Assembly: GCA_022702705.1 (NCBI GenBank)
Contig: CM040425.1
Coordinates: 9,786,004-9,850,003, forward strand
Origin: Papilionanthe hookeriana x Papilionanthe teres
Lineage: Eukaryota; Streptophyta; Magnoliopsida; Asparagales; Orchidaceae
Length of the DNA: 64,000 nt
Reading direction: 5' to 3'
Shown: one piece after another, positions 10,656 to 21,550 of the stretch
Position numbering within the stretch: the first letter of the stretch is position 1
Layout of the letters: every line of letters starts with the position of its first letter
Program-made: the position numbers and the translations under genes
The notes under the pieces: generated by a model
The model's input: only the letters and a program-made list of their open reading frames with translations
Databases searched by the model: none
What the model was told of the DNA's origin: nothing

Positions 10656-10755
10656 CGATGTCCGACACTGATAGGAGTGTCGTTCGGCTCATTAAACAGC
10701 CAAAACATCGTAACTCTCTGGAAACTGGCACTAGTCACAACGTCGTTCGGTGCTA
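10656..10755. repeat. Paired GC-rich motif blocks in the Athila-B 3' LTR
   Basis: Two diverged copies of a block of the form GCGCTGTCCGGCGCTG, spacer, AGCGCCGTTCGGCGC lie about 70 bp apart. The same pair is in the 5' LTR (58021-58060, 58093-58133) and upstream of the second env-like region (13734-13845), with single blocks at 15515-15552 and, inverted, at 60275-60320. Confidence 0.6.
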
Positions 10756-10942
10756 GTTCAATAAAATACGCTTTTGTCCTTTTTCACTCCAAATTTGTTC
10801 ATTTTTGCTTCCTTTTGCTCCAAAGGCCTAAAATCATTGTACCTGCATGAATTCATCAAAAATACCTTCCTTTAAAGTGCAATATCGTCAAAAAATAAGT
10901 ATGAAATGAATAGTAAAAAGCTATCAAATTTTCAGTGGATGA

Positions 10943-10957
10943 AGATCCCCCAAACTT
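10943..10957 (-). promoter_or_regulatory. Polypurine tract of Athila-B
   Basis: On the - strand AAGTTTGGGGGATCT abuts the 3' LTR. The run of G next to the LTR start is the usual Athila plus-strand primer. Confidence 0.7.
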
Positions 10958-12239
10958 AACTATTACTTATCCTCAAGTAATTCTAGTTAATACATAGAAT
11001 TATGATCCACTGCAATGAAATTTATTTTTAAAATACCATAATTTTGATTTGGATAAGTACAGTAGTAAAAGTTTCAGAAAGATATTTGAATAATTCAAAG
11101 AAATTCTTGCAGGTGTAAGAATATCTAGTAATCAAGTCTAAGAGTTCTAATCTTTTATTCATTTTAAAAATTACTGTCGATTGTTCTGTTAAGGCACTTA
11201 AAAGGATTACATGAAAAGACGCTTATGAGAACACTACTAGTAAGGATGCTAAACCATATATATAAATTCAGGATAGTAATTAAGTTTTTTCCCTTTAGGT
11301 AGGTCCAAGTGAATCCAATTTTTGATTAGGCATCTCCTCAAGCTTCTCCTCACTTCTCTTCTCTTTTCTTTTTCTTTTGTTTTTGTTTTTTGATTTTGTC
11401 TTTTCTTTTTGTCTTTTCTTTTTTTTCTTTTCTTCTCTTTTTCTTAGTGAGGATTATTGTATCTAGATGGCCTTTAATGATTTTGAACTTCACCCTTCTC
11501 ACCCTAAATTTGAAACTTACCACATTCCTTACCTTATAAGCACCTCTTTAGCTTATTAATGATTCATCATAAAGTCTCAATCCTTTTCTATCACATAAAA
11601 TTTTAAGATTTTTAATATTTCAAACATACAGTTTTTCTTACTTTGAATAATTGACTATAGTCCTATACTTTTATACCAAATATCTTACATTACAAAATTA
11701 GTTTTTTTACTAAACACTTTCATTCAATTTCATAAAATATTTAAATAAAGTCAAAATACAGTTATCTGAAATTGAGCTTTATTATAAGAAATCATGTTAC
11801 TAATTTTTTAAAATAATTTTAAATGAGAACAACTAACATTTAATTCTTTCCTCTCTCACAAACATAGATATTGAATATAATTAACATGGAAGAAAAAAAT
11901 ATCTAAATATATCTCATACCTCAATATGTTGGCTTTCCACAGCGTTGAGTTTAAGCATGTTTTTCTTCATGAATTAGAACAGTAGACCTGAAAAAATTAA
12001 GAAGCATTTCTATGCACAAATATGGGTTAGAAGTTTATAAAGAGAAGGTTAAAACACAATAATAAACTAGCAATCCAAAACACATAAAAACTTTACTGTC
12101 ATATCACATCACAAACATCAAAGATCAACAAAGTCTACTACAAGTACATTCACATTCACAAATAACATCTCAGACACAAATCATAAGGAGTCTCAGGTAC
12201 ATTACAAATATAAAACACAAATACTTCACAAAGTTTAAT
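10958..12239. other. Athila-B 3' untranslated spacer
   Basis: I see no supported gene here. The stretch is AT-rich and holds a T/C-rich tract at about 11337-11450 (runs of CTTTT and TCTTTT). It lies between the second env-like region and the polypurine tract. Confidence 0.6.
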
Positions 12240-13905
12240 GAAAGATAAAAATAACAAACTACCAATCTTCATCTTCTATTGGAACTTCACCCTCATCAGT
12301 TTTTTCAGGCTGGTATGGAGTACACTCAAGGTAAGTAGGAAATACAGCATCAGTGTCTCCCCTGAAAAATCTCATTTGTGCATCATGATAAGCTATCTCA
12401 TATTCTCTCCACCACACTTGATAATCATCATTAATTTTGTTCCTCACTTCCAGTCCCTCTACTCTGGTGTTTAACCTTTCCAAATTGATCCATAACATCA
12501 TGTAGAGTAGGCTCCCAAGATGTCGATGGTCTATCTCGACTAGAAGAAGGTTTATCAGCTCTCTTACTCCATTTCCATCCTACATGGGCTTCATAAGTTT
12601 TCAGATTCAGTTTAGTAATAGGCTTCTGGGGGTAGACTACCTCATCATTATCTTCAACTACTACTCTAGACTGAATGCATTAAGCATGAATCAAACTAGG
12701 TGTCCTAGTCCTTATGTAGCTTCTCCTTTGGAGCTTATCAAAATACTTTTATGAATAATAGCCCTAATGTTTATATTCTTCATGTTCTGAAAATAGTAAT
12801 TCAGAACAGCTCTATTAACAGTAACATCAATGTGATGTTTGGTAGGAAACAGTCCTGCAGAAATGAAATAATGTCAGGCTTTTGACATAGGATTCAAAGT
12901 AGAAAGGGGGAAGTTAACTTTTAGTCTCTGCTTAATCTTCCATTCACCTTTTCCATCAGTTAAAAAATTTACCATCATATCTAATGCTTCATTTGTTATA
13001 GAAAAATTTTCATAATCACAATGTTAGGGTGCTCTCAACTGATAAAATGCATCTATGCTGGCAGGGGTGAATTCAACCATTTGGCCTCTAACCAGAAGGT
13101 ATTCACTCTCGGAATAAAAATAGATTACCATAAAATTCTCGAACAATACCCAGCATCACATCAGCAGTGAAATAACATAAAATCTACCATTGATGATTAG
13201 CAATCAATTCTTCAAGCATTCCTCCAGGATTTTCAAAAGCACTCTCTTGGATATATTTTTTATTGCTAAGAAACGTACTAAAATGTGAATAAGCTTTGAA
13301 ATTTACAAATTTACTTTCTTCAAATTCAAAATTCATCTTCCCCTTAGCCAATCTTGGGGCCATTTGTCTAAAAATACCAAATTTTTTTAAATCAGTTTTC
13401 AAATTTCAAAGCAATGGCCTCCAATATATATTTAAATTGATAAGAACTCAACATCCATGAAAAATCTCCAAATTTTCTCCAAAAACTTCAAAATTTCAAA
13501 TTTTCCTAATGTAGGAGATTTCAACGGTCAAAATAAAAAGTTTTTGGGTCTTTCCAAGAGAAGATGAAATCCAAACTTTTCTGGCCATGAAATCGCTTTA
13601 AATCCTAATGCTAGTGAGCCCTAGGCGCGAAAGTCGTCCTTGGGTGGAGGTTGAAGATAATGGTTTGGGCAAAAATGGCGGGTCCCAGGGTTAAATCACG
13701 AAAATTTGGAGTTTCAGGCATTTTTCATGTTCGAGCGCTGTCCAGCACTGGTTCTGGCGTTGTTCAACGCATTATTCTGTAAACAAGGCCAAACTCTCAG
13801 TCTTTTGGTGCTGTCTGGTGCTGGTAGCAACGCCGTTCGGCTCCAGTTCAAAAACTGGGCTTCCGACTTTCTTTTACAATTTTGATCTATTCGAGCCCGC
13901 TCCAA
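12240..13905 (-). pseudogene. Athila-B env-like region, copy 2
   Basis: On the - strand a broken frame runs through LKKFGIFRQMAPRLAKGKM (about 13330-13390), KFVNFKAYSHF and KYIQESAFENPGGMLEELI (about 13205-13260), then in other frames REFYGNL, a FTPASID-like segment, a LNPMSK...HYFIS-like segment, and an acidic C-terminal end near 12259. The order and motifs match copy 1 at 14305-15540 and the protein annotated in Athila elements as env-like or putative plant transposon protein. Stops and frameshifts are frequent. No membrane segment or signal peptide is evident, so an envelope function is not supported by sequence. Confidence 0.6.
13734..13905. repeat. LTR-like module between the two env-like regions
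   Basis: Two GC-rich motif blocks (13734-13773 and 13807-13845) are about 73 bp apart with flanks (CATTATTC, then AACTCTC, then AGTTCAA) that parallel 58021-58230 in the 5' LTR. The region therefore shares a module of roughly 170-200 bp with the LTR. Confidence 0.55.
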
Positions 13906-14304
13906 TGTCTAATATGTTTAATTAAGCATTGAATAACATCCTAAAACCTTGGCAAATGATATTTTCTTAACACAAACAACACATAACATTACTTTCATAT
14001 ATAAAATTCGTGAGTCATACACATACACACAACATTAAAATTACACATTTTCAAGCCATATAATCTTAAATTCAGCGTCGCACACAACCACAACACAATA
14101 TGCTGAGAACTAAACAAACAATCATGTCCAAATATAACTTTCAAACCAAATTAAGTAAAGCAAAACAAAGTAATCCGATACACAAACATAGAAATACAAT
14201 AATCAAGTTCATTCTTCCTCCTAACTATCATCAATTCTCAAATATCTCATCTATTAAGAATGGACAAATAAATTATAGAATGGACGAAATGGAAATTATT
14301 CAGT

Positions 14305-15540
14305 AGAATCCTCTTCAATCCAACCTTTTCTTCTCATCAACTGCGTCAAAGTTCCTTCAAGATATCTAGAATGATCAAAATGCTCCTTCATTCTCCAATC
14401 CAGATGATCAAAGGAATCAGAAAGATTGTTGATTGCATTCATCAAATGTTGTACTTCCTTCTCCAATTACTTGATTTTCTTCAGGATAATTTGTGAACCT
14501 TCAGGAAAATAAGGAGAAATAGGTGCCGACCTTTGAGATTATTGATCTTCAATAATGCTCGTATCATTCATATCACCAATTGACTGGTTATTATATGCAT
14601 CTACTGGGTCTATAGGCTTCCAAGGTAGAAGTTCTCTTTCCCAGTTCTCATATGGCACTTGTGATTAACTGCAAAGAAGAATTATGGTGGAAGGATTTCC
14701 AAGCCCATACTTCGATCCATGAAGGATCAATCCCAAAACAGACTTAACAATTATCGAACCAACATCAATAGACATTCTCATTTGAATACAATAATTCAGA
14801 ATAACACACTCCTTAGTTACCTTACTGATTTTCATTGTTGGGAGAAATTTTGCACAAATGAAGTAATGTAAGTGTTTCCGCATAGGATTTAACAGTGTGG
14901 TCGGGAAACTTACATAACTGCTATCTCTTATCCCCAATTCATCACTTTCATCCGTTAGATATCGGTATATGACATTCATATTGTCCTTCATCGGGGCAAA
15001 ATTTGAATAGTGGCAGAGTGACACTCTCTCTATCATTTATAAATCATTAATCCTTGAAGGAGTAAATGTGACAAACTTACCTTGCACATAAACTGATCCT
15101 TGGTTGATATCATGAAGATTTGCATAAAACTCCTGTACAACCAAAACAACTACGATAGTAGTAATATAACACAATACTTCCAAAAGTCTCTGAACAATAA
15201 TCTCATCAATTCTATTTGTAGGAGAATCTGTACCTCCATTTATATATCATCGCTCCTTAATCAATCTCATTTTTGAGATATTTTTTTAAAAAAGTCATTG
15301 TGCCTCGAAACTTACAAACTTTTTACAGTTGAACACTTGAAATCTCTGAGTTTCCATCGAGTTGGAATTCATTTGGAAAAAAATTGGGTCTTCCTCTTCG
15401 TTCCTTTGGTAGTTCCTATGTCTAGGGGCAGTTTTTGGAAGTTCTTATGGAGGTTTTGCTTCCTAGTACAGCCAAAACTCGGATTTAAATACAAGAAATG
15501 ATTTTTCTAAATAGTGGCGCTGTCCGGCGCTGATAGCAGC
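14305..15540 (-). pseudogene. Athila-B env-like region, copy 1
   Basis: On the - strand the frame runs from a segment near 15300 (MRLIKERW..) through EFYANLHDINQGSVYVQGK (about 15085-15140) to the best-preserved part at 14665-15036. That part contains YLTDESDELGIRDSSYVSF, LNPMRKHLHYFICAKFLPT and KVTKECVILNYCIQ. The pattern HYFICAKFLPT..KVTKE..ILNY matches the conserved core of the Athila env-like / putative plant transposon protein family. A later coiled, charged C-terminal part (EKEVQHLMNAINNLSDSFDH) follows to about 14305. Stops at several places make it a pseudogene. A related N-terminus is at 60425-60696 in Athila-A. Confidence 0.68.
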
Positions 15541-15552
15541 ACCGTTCGGCAC
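15515..15552. repeat. GC-rich motif block upstream of env-like copy 1
   Basis: The block GGCGCTGTCCGGCGCTG, ATAGCAG, CACCGTTCGGCAC is the best-kept copy of the motif also found twice in each Athila-B LTR and at 13734-13845. Confidence 0.6.
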
Positions 15553-15663
15553 TTTTTCAACTTTCACTAAACTTTACTTCATTCAAATTTTTTTCCAAAT
15601 TTCGATTCGATTCAATTCTTAAATTTTATTAATGATAATTAAGGAAGAATAAAACTTAATTAA

Positions 15664-16781
15664 GGGCCCGTTTGGGCAGCTTATAAGTGCGGCGGCGTTT
15701 TTGAAAATTTCGTCGCTCCGTTTGTTTAACACTTTTAGAATGCATTTTTAAAAACTGAGTTTTCAATTCTTTAATTGCCGCTGCCGCAGGAGCTACCCCG
15801 TGTTCCACGTTTGCTTCGTGACATTTACCCCAGATGCCCTCGTCTCTCTTGCATCTCACAATCCTTCTCTCCTACGATGACACCGAAATAGCTAGGATGG
15901 AAATGAAGGGATTACTGGCTCTCTCACATCTCACAATCCTTCTCTCCCGCGATGACACTGAAATAGCTACGATGGAAATGAAGGGATTGCTGGCCCTCTC
16001 ACATCTCACGATCCTTCTCTTCCGCGATGACACCGAAACTGCTAGGATGAAAAATGAAGGGATCAAACCTTACAAAGACCACCGAAATTCCCATCTTTCT
16101 CATCCTTCCACAACGCTCCGACCAAGGTAAGCATCGCGCCTTACCTACTCTTCGTTCATCTCGAATTATATCGTGCCCTACCTCCTCTTCGATTCACAGG
16201 ATTTATCGTGAATCAACTTCAGTTTGAGATTTACGTGAGGCATTTTTTCTTTTTGGCAAGATTTGGTGCTGAAGAAATGTACTATCGTTATTTCCATATT
16301 TCTGTGTTCGGGCTTGTCATTTTTATGTTTTCGTCAATGCTGAGATCAAACTTCTAGCAGTGATATTTGTACCAAGAATCAATGTTTGGGTGTTTGATAT
16401 GTAAATATATAAATTTTTTGAGATGAACTGGGAAATTTCCCAATGTGCTAGTTATGTAGGTTTAAAACCAGTTCAAATTTGGGGTTGGATCATTTTTATA
16501 GGGCCTGAACTTTGCAAATCAGCCCTTGATTATTATAGGTTATCATTTATTAGTTGTAGTTTCATCTCAAATGAATTTTTAGGCATGTTTCTTCTATATT
16601 ACTTAACAGGGGTAGAATAGTCATTTATCCATAAATAGCTGCAAATCAGATATTTTCAAGCAGTTGTCCCAAATAGCCATCTAGCTTATCAGGATAATCT
16701 ACTGATCAGCATCTTATTAGGATCAGCTGCTTATCTGGATAAGCTGATAAGCTACAGCTGGCCCCCCCCCCAAACAGACCC
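15664..16781. mobile_element. Non-autonomous PIF/Harbinger-like DNA transposon
   Basis: The ends are inverted: GGGCCCGTTTGG at 15664 and, reverse-complemented, GGGTCTGTTTGG ending at 16781. TAA (15661-15663 and 16782-16784) flanks it, the 3-bp duplication expected of PIF/Harbinger elements. Terminal sequence continues with AGCTTATAAG / AGCTTATCAG similarity. No transposase is seen in the 1118 bp. A homopolymer of ten C lies beside the right end. Inside are a 75-bp triplicated segment and a GC-rich gene-like stretch with AAGGTAAGC near 16126, which may be a captured host fragment. It is inserted in the Athila-B spacer between pol and the env-like region, where Athila-A has no insertion. Confidence 0.72.
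15852..16063 (+). repeat. Three in-frame 75-bp tandem repeats
   Basis: Units start at 15852, 15927 and 16002, each beginning CATCTCAC. The 75-bp period keeps an open frame on both strands; on the + strand (15834-16130) each unit reads HLTILLS.DDTE.A. I do not recognise the peptide, and openness on both strands argues for repeat structure over a real protein. Confidence 0.8.
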
Positions 16782-16838
16782 TAAGCAACAAACAAACATA
16801 AATAACGCATCAAAAAAAGCAAATACTAAATAACTATA

Positions 16839-16870
16839 GGTTGCCTCCCACAAAGCGCTTGGTTTAACGT
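16839..16870 (-). other. Conserved Athila post-pol motif
   Basis: On the - strand this contains AAGCGCTTTGTGGGAGGCAA, a block seen after the integrase in many Athila elements. The Athila-A copy is at 60083-60113 on the + strand. Its function is unknown to me. Confidence 0.65.
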
Positions 16871-16893
16871 CGTCAGCCCGACAAAACATTCAA

Positions 16894-18120
16894 TTAATCA
16901 AGTTGATCCAACATTAAAACCTTTTTAAAATTAGGTCTATTCCCTTCAAAATATGGTTTTAATCTTTGGCCGTTAACTTTGAATAATCTTCCATATTTAG
17001 GGTCTTCGATAATCACAGTTCCAAACTGATACACTTTTACGATAATTAAAGGTCTTGTCCATCTAGATTTCAGTTTCCCAGGAAATAATTTCAATCTTGT
17101 ATTGTTTAATAAAACTTTTTGTCCTGGTTCAAGTTCCCTTCTGATAATCTTCAGATCATACCGTATTTTTCTTCTTTCCTTATATATTCTATCATTATCA
17201 CATGATTCATTTCTGATTTCTTCTAATTCATTCAATTGCAACAATCTCTTCTCAAAGTCTTTTAGATTAAAATTCGATTTCTTTATTACCCAATATGCTT
17301 TATATTCTAATCCAACTGATAAGTGACAAGTTTTTCCAAAGATTAATCTGTACAGGACATTCCTATAAGAGTTTTGTAAGAAGTTTTGTATGCCCATAAA
17401 GTAGTATCTAATCTAGCAGACCAATCTAGTTTCTCAGAATTAATAACTTTCTCCAAAATTCATTTAATTTCATGATTAGATACCTTTTCTAAACCATTAG
17501 TTTGGGGATGATAAGCTGTAGAGTTCTATGCACAATGTTATATTTTTCTACCAATCTCTGAATTAGTCTTAAAATGGGATCCTCCATCAGTGATGATTAC
17601 TCTAGGCATTCCACATCTTGTGAAAACTTTTTTCATTAAAAACCTCGAAACACTTTTAGCGTCACACCTAGGTAAAGCTATTGCTTCAATCCATTTTGAT
17701 ACATAATCAACAGTAATCAGTATATATATATTTACAAATGAAGGCATAAATGGTCCCATAAAATCTAATCCCCATGCATCAAAAGTTTTAACTTCCCAAG
17801 TAAAATTAAGAGGCATTTCATTTCTTCAAGATATATTGCCTATTATCTGACATCGATCACAAGTTTTGATAAATTTATAAACGTCTATGAAAAGTGTCGG
17901 CCAATAAAATCTGGATTGCAAAATCTTATGTGCAGGTCAATCAATTCTGAAATTTCCTCCAAATTTAGAATAATGACATTCTTGAATAACTTTTTCAGTT
18001 TCTTCATAAGGCAGACATCTCCTTATAATAAGATCTTTACATTGCTTGTACAGATAAGGATCATCCCAGAAATAAAATTTAGCATCATGCTAATATTTTT
18101 TCTGCTGTTGCATTGTTAAA
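16894..18120 (-). pseudogene. Athila-B integrase
   Basis: The integrase inserts element DNA into the genome. The catalytic core at 17538-17816 shows TFDAWGLDFMGPF, VDYVSKWIEAIALPRCD and ITDGGSHF, so the first two acidic residues are present. The frame then breaks before the glutamate region, which is seen out of frame at about 17440-17520. The C-terminal part at 16894-17397 (GLEYKAYWVIKK, LLQLNELEEIRNES, RWTRPLIIVKVYQFGTVIIED, FKVNGQRLKPYFEG) is open. The N-terminal zinc-binding HHCC region lies at about 17820-18010 with stops. Domain order follows RNase H as expected for Ty3/gypsy. Confidence 0.88.
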
Positions 18121-18239
18121 TCGGTGGTAAAATATTACTAATGATGTAGTTCACAATATCAACATACCACGATAAATTTCCTTTCATAATATTATATAAT
18201 TGCTCATCTGGAAAAGTTTCAGTAATTTCTTTCTCAAAA

Positions 18240-18660
18240 TCATCCAAATTACTTTATTCAAGTCTAGATAAATGATCGGTTATTTGATTATCGGGTTTTA
18301 ATAACAATCTCAAAGTCAAATTCTTGTATTAAAAGCATCCATCGAATCAGTTTTGGTTTTGCATCCTTCTTTTGCATTAAGTATTTAATAGCAGAATGAT
18401 CAGTATCACTATTCATTTTGCACCGATTAAGTAATATTAAAATTTTTCAAAAGCATATACAATTGCTAATAACCCTCTCTCAGTAGTAGTGTAATTAATT
18501 TGAGTAGCAGTAAGAGTTTTACTAGCATAGTATATAACTTAAACATTTTGTCATTTCTTTGCCCTAAAACAACTCCAATAGCATATTCGCTAGCATTGCA
18601 CATTAACTCAAATGGTTTCTCCCAATCAGATGAAATTATTATAGGTGTAGCAATTAATTT
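18240..18660 (-). pseudogene. Athila-B RNase H
   Basis: The domain starts with PFELMCNASEYAIGVVLGQR (about 18555-18615). The first catalytic residue, aspartate in the Athila-A copy (CDAS), is asparagine here. A frameshift near 18530 removes the rest from the main frame; the HTDH and DHLSRL-like segments are still detectable to about 18260 in other frames. The domain would degrade the RNA template during reverse transcription. Confidence 0.75.
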
Positions 18661-19600
18661 TTCCTTCAATAGATCGAAAGCTTTTAAAAATTCTTCATTA
18701 AAATCAAACATTCTATCATTTTCCAAAAGTTGGCATAGAGACTTGGAAATTTTTGAAAAGTCTTTGATATAGTGCTTGTAGAATCCTACATGTCCTAAAA
18801 AGCTTCTTACCCCTCTCACAGTTTTTGGAGGTGGTAGTTTTTCCATAACTTGATATTTCGCAAGATCTACTTCTATACCATATTCAGATATTTTATGCCC
18901 AAGCACATTTCCTCCTGAAACCATAAATTGACAATTTTCCCAGTTTATGACTAAATTTGTTCTCTTGCATACCTCTAAAACTTTTTCTAAGTTCCATAGA
19001 CATGCATCAAATGAATCTCCAAATACTGAGAAAACATCCATAAACACTTCTATTCCATCATCAATTAATTTACTAAATAAAGACGTCATACATTTTTGAA
19101 ATGTTACAGGTGCATTGCATAATCCAAAGGGCATTCTTCTAAAAGAAAAAGTTCCATAAGGGCTTGTAGATATAGTCTTTTCTTGATCCTCAAAAGCAAT
19201 AGGTATTTGGTGATAACTGATATATCCATCTAGAAAGCAATAGTACTTGTGTCCAGCAAGTATGTCTGCATTTGGTCTAAAAAAGGTAATGGAAGGAGAT
19301 CTTTTCTGGTGGCGGCGTTTAATTTTCTATAATCAAGACATATTCTCCAAACAGCGACTTGTCTTGTCAGAATAATTTAATTTTGATCATTTACGTCAAC
19401 AGTCACTCCTCCTTTCTTAAGAACACAATGAATTGGGCTTACTCAAACACTATCAAAAATAGGATATTTTATTCCATCATGTAACCACTTTAAAATCTCT
19501 TTTTTAACCACTTCTTTCATTTTTGGTTTCAGTCTCCTTTGTGCATCAACTCTTGGTTTATGTTGTCATCCAATAAAATTCTATGCATACAAATCAAAGG
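18661..19600 (-). pseudogene. Athila-B reverse transcriptase
   Basis: The C-terminal half is open at 18661-19134, with MPFGLCNAPVTFQKCM, GIEVFMDVFSVFGDSFDACL, NVLGHKISEYGIEVD and VRGVRSFLGHVGFYKHYIKDFS. The catalytic FMDDF is FMDVF, so the second metal-binding aspartate is lost. The N-terminal half (WRICLDYRKLNAATRKDLLP, about 19300-19345) is scattered over several frames with stops. It lies directly after the acidic linker and before RNase H. Confidence 0.88.
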
Positions 19601-19990
19601 ATTGATTCCTTTAATATCAGCTATGGACTAACCAAAAGCCTTTTTGTATCTTTTTAAAGATCCCAATAATTTTTATTCTTGATATTCATTTAAATCCGAG
19701 GATACAATGATTGGTAAAGTATATGATTCTCCTAAAAACATGTACTTTAAATGATTAGGAAGAATTTTTAGCTCAAGCTCAGGGGTTTTAATGATAGATG
19801 AAATAAAAAATTTATCTCCATTTTTCATAGTATCTAATCTTTCAAAATTTTCATGAACAAAGTCTAACTTTTCATTCTTCATATCATCCAAATTATCTTC
19901 ATTTTCACTTTCATTTTCATCCTCAAATTCCACATTTTCTTCAAATACTTCTAAAAAATGATCTTCTCTTAAATAATCGCAGACTTCCAT
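19601..19990 (-). pseudogene. Athila-B protease-RT linker
   Basis: An open frame of about 105 codons at 19673-19990 is rich in Glu, Asp and Asn (VEFEDENESENEDNLDD) and ends with PELELKILPNHLKYMFLGES, the segment just before RT in Athila Pol. The Athila-A counterpart is at about 600-860. Confidence 0.75.
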
Positions 19991-19999
19991 TCGCTATCA

Positions 20000-20540
20000 C
20001 TCATCATCTTTTTCAGTTGAAGGGTACTTCATAGATTTCAGAATATTGAAAGTTACCTTTTGGTCATTAACTCTCATAGTTAATTCTCCTTTTTGGACAT
20101 CAATCATAGCTCTTCTAGTTGCAAGAAATGGTTATTCCAAAATAATTGGAATTTATTTATCTTCCTCCATATCTAATACAATAAAGTCTACAGGAAAGAT
20201 AAATTTATCCGCCTTCACTAATACGTTTTCCACAACTCCCGTAGGATAAGTGATAGAACGATCAGTAAGTTGAAGAGTCTCAGATGTAGGTGAAATTTCT
20301 CTTATTCCCAATCTTATGAAAGTTGATAAAGGCATAAGATTAATACTAGCTCCAAGATCACATAAAGCTCTTCTGAAAAAATTTTCACCTATAGTGCACA
20401 GGATGGTGAAACTACCTAGGTCTTTAAGTTTTTCAGGAAGCCTTTTCTAGATAATTGCACTACACTCACCACTAAGTGCAACAGTCTCATGGTATTTAAA
20501 CTTTATCTTCCTTTTAAGAATATCCTTCCAAAACTTTGCA
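20000..20540 (-). pseudogene. Athila-B aspartic protease
   Basis: On the - strand the protease reads SFTILCTIGENFFRRALCD then LGASINLMPLSTFIRLG, with the active-site Asp-Leu-Gly-Ala, and continues with LQLTDRSITYPTGVVENVLV and PVDFIVLDMEEDK. A stop at about 20153 and degenerate codons interrupt the distal part (FLATRRAMIDVQKGELTMRV, about 20070-20130). At 20540 the gene is cut by element G; its upstream codons (Pro-Asp-Tyr) continue at 54895 on the other side. Confidence 0.87.
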
Positions 20541-20544
20541 TAAT
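20540..20544. repeat. Target-site duplication ATAAT (left) of G
   Basis: ATAAT precedes the left end of element G and is repeated at 54890-54894. On the - strand it covers codons of the Athila-B sequence Pro-Asp-Tyr-Ala-Lys-Phe, which is restored when G and one copy are removed. Confidence 0.9.
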
Positions 20545-21250
20545 TGTCGGCATATTTTTTAGGTTATGTGTTTTGAAAAGGGATCGCTTACAGAAATTGT
20601 CAGCGAATTTTTAGATTTTAAGTTTAATATATATATATATATATATATATAATTTAAAAAGTAGCATTTGATTTTGAAAATAATTTTAAGATATGAAATC
20701 AAACCGATCTCACATCCTAAATAGTTTATATAAAAGAGCACCGCGCCACAAACCATGTATCTATCCCGAAGAATAGACACACTGCTTGATGATGGGGCTC
20801 GATTAAATAAAGTAGAAGATTTGTGACATCCGTTTAGTATGCGAACCAATTTTATAAGCCAACAAGTTCCCCTGCTTAATATAAAGGAATTAAGCAGGGT
20901 TTATATTACCTGGGTTCTTAAAGTTCCCTATAAGGGCAAGCCCCTATAGTTAATTACATCTTAAATGACGGGAATCATTTAAGAAAACTCTCGATAATGA
21001 TCAGTAGTTTTGCTCTGAAGAATTTCAAAGTTTAAGGTTTTCAAAGGATTTGAGCTTTGGAAATTTCAATAGGGAATGGATCAAATTTGGAACAATTTAT
21101 TTTAGGAGTCCAAAGGAAGAGAAGTAGGAGAAGCTGAGGATCCAAGAAGAATCTTGGCAACTTCCCAAACTATCCTATTGTTTGGCTTCAATTTGAGAGT
21201 TTTTTAATGTTGTAATCCTGCCTATTTTAATTAATTAGGACTTATATTTG

Positions 21251-21425
21251 TATGACATAATCACACAAATAGCCTCGAAGATGTGAGGGTTTATGTCGTA
21301 CCAAACGACTACCTCGGAGTCCTAAGACCGGTTATGGCTTAATTTACATAACATGATTATGCAAATGCCTAACGAAGAGTTGGGGATTTATGTTGCACTA
21401 AGAAAACTACCTCAAAATCCTATGG
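21251..21425. repeat. Old tandem duplication in the giant LTR
   Basis: A unit of roughly 95 bp starting at 21251 (TATGACATAATCACACAAAT, then TTTATGTCGTAC, CGACTACCTCGGAGTCCTA) is repeated from 21347 (CATAACATGATTATGCAAAT, then TTTATGTTGCAC, AACTACCTCAAAATCCTA). The pair is present in all LTR copies, for example around 8880-9050 and 36580-36740. Confidence 0.65.
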
Positions 21426-21550
21426 CTTTGTTATTTAATTCTATGAAAGGTTTTGTTGATGTAGATTCCAGTTTTGTTGACGACGATGGCCGTGCTGCCC
21501 ACTATGCTCCAAGCTCCGTATTGCTGCAGAGGTTTAGTTTTAGAAAGTAA
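21353..21550 (+). other. Antisense small open frame in the 3' LTR of G
   Basis: The frame of 65 codons reads MIMQMPNEELGIYVALRKLP and includes FVDDDGRAAHYAPSS. It is antisense to the LTR and corresponds to 48454-48645 in the 5' LTR, 8695-8898 in S1 and 36389-36619 in S2. No family is recognised. Confidence 0.3.

Larger units (their letters stand above)
9757..10942 (-). repeat. Athila-B 3' LTR, proximal piece (U3 side)
   Basis: This piece aligns with 57135-58318. Read on the - strand, it begins TCATCCACTGAAAATTTG where the 5' LTR has TGATCCTCTGAAAATTTG, so the first TG has become TC. It holds the better-kept TATA motif (10559-10566) and two copies of the GCGCTGTCC-type motif (10656-10690 and 10724-10755). 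Confidence 0.88.

Noticed and set aside
12240..15540. True envelope glycoprotein
   Set aside because: No signal peptide, membrane span or cleavage site is visible; only the env-like name of the Athila literature applies.
15872..16066. Reverse-strand frame of 64 codons across the 75-bp repeats
   Set aside because: A mirror of the repeat, open on both strands because the period is a multiple of three.
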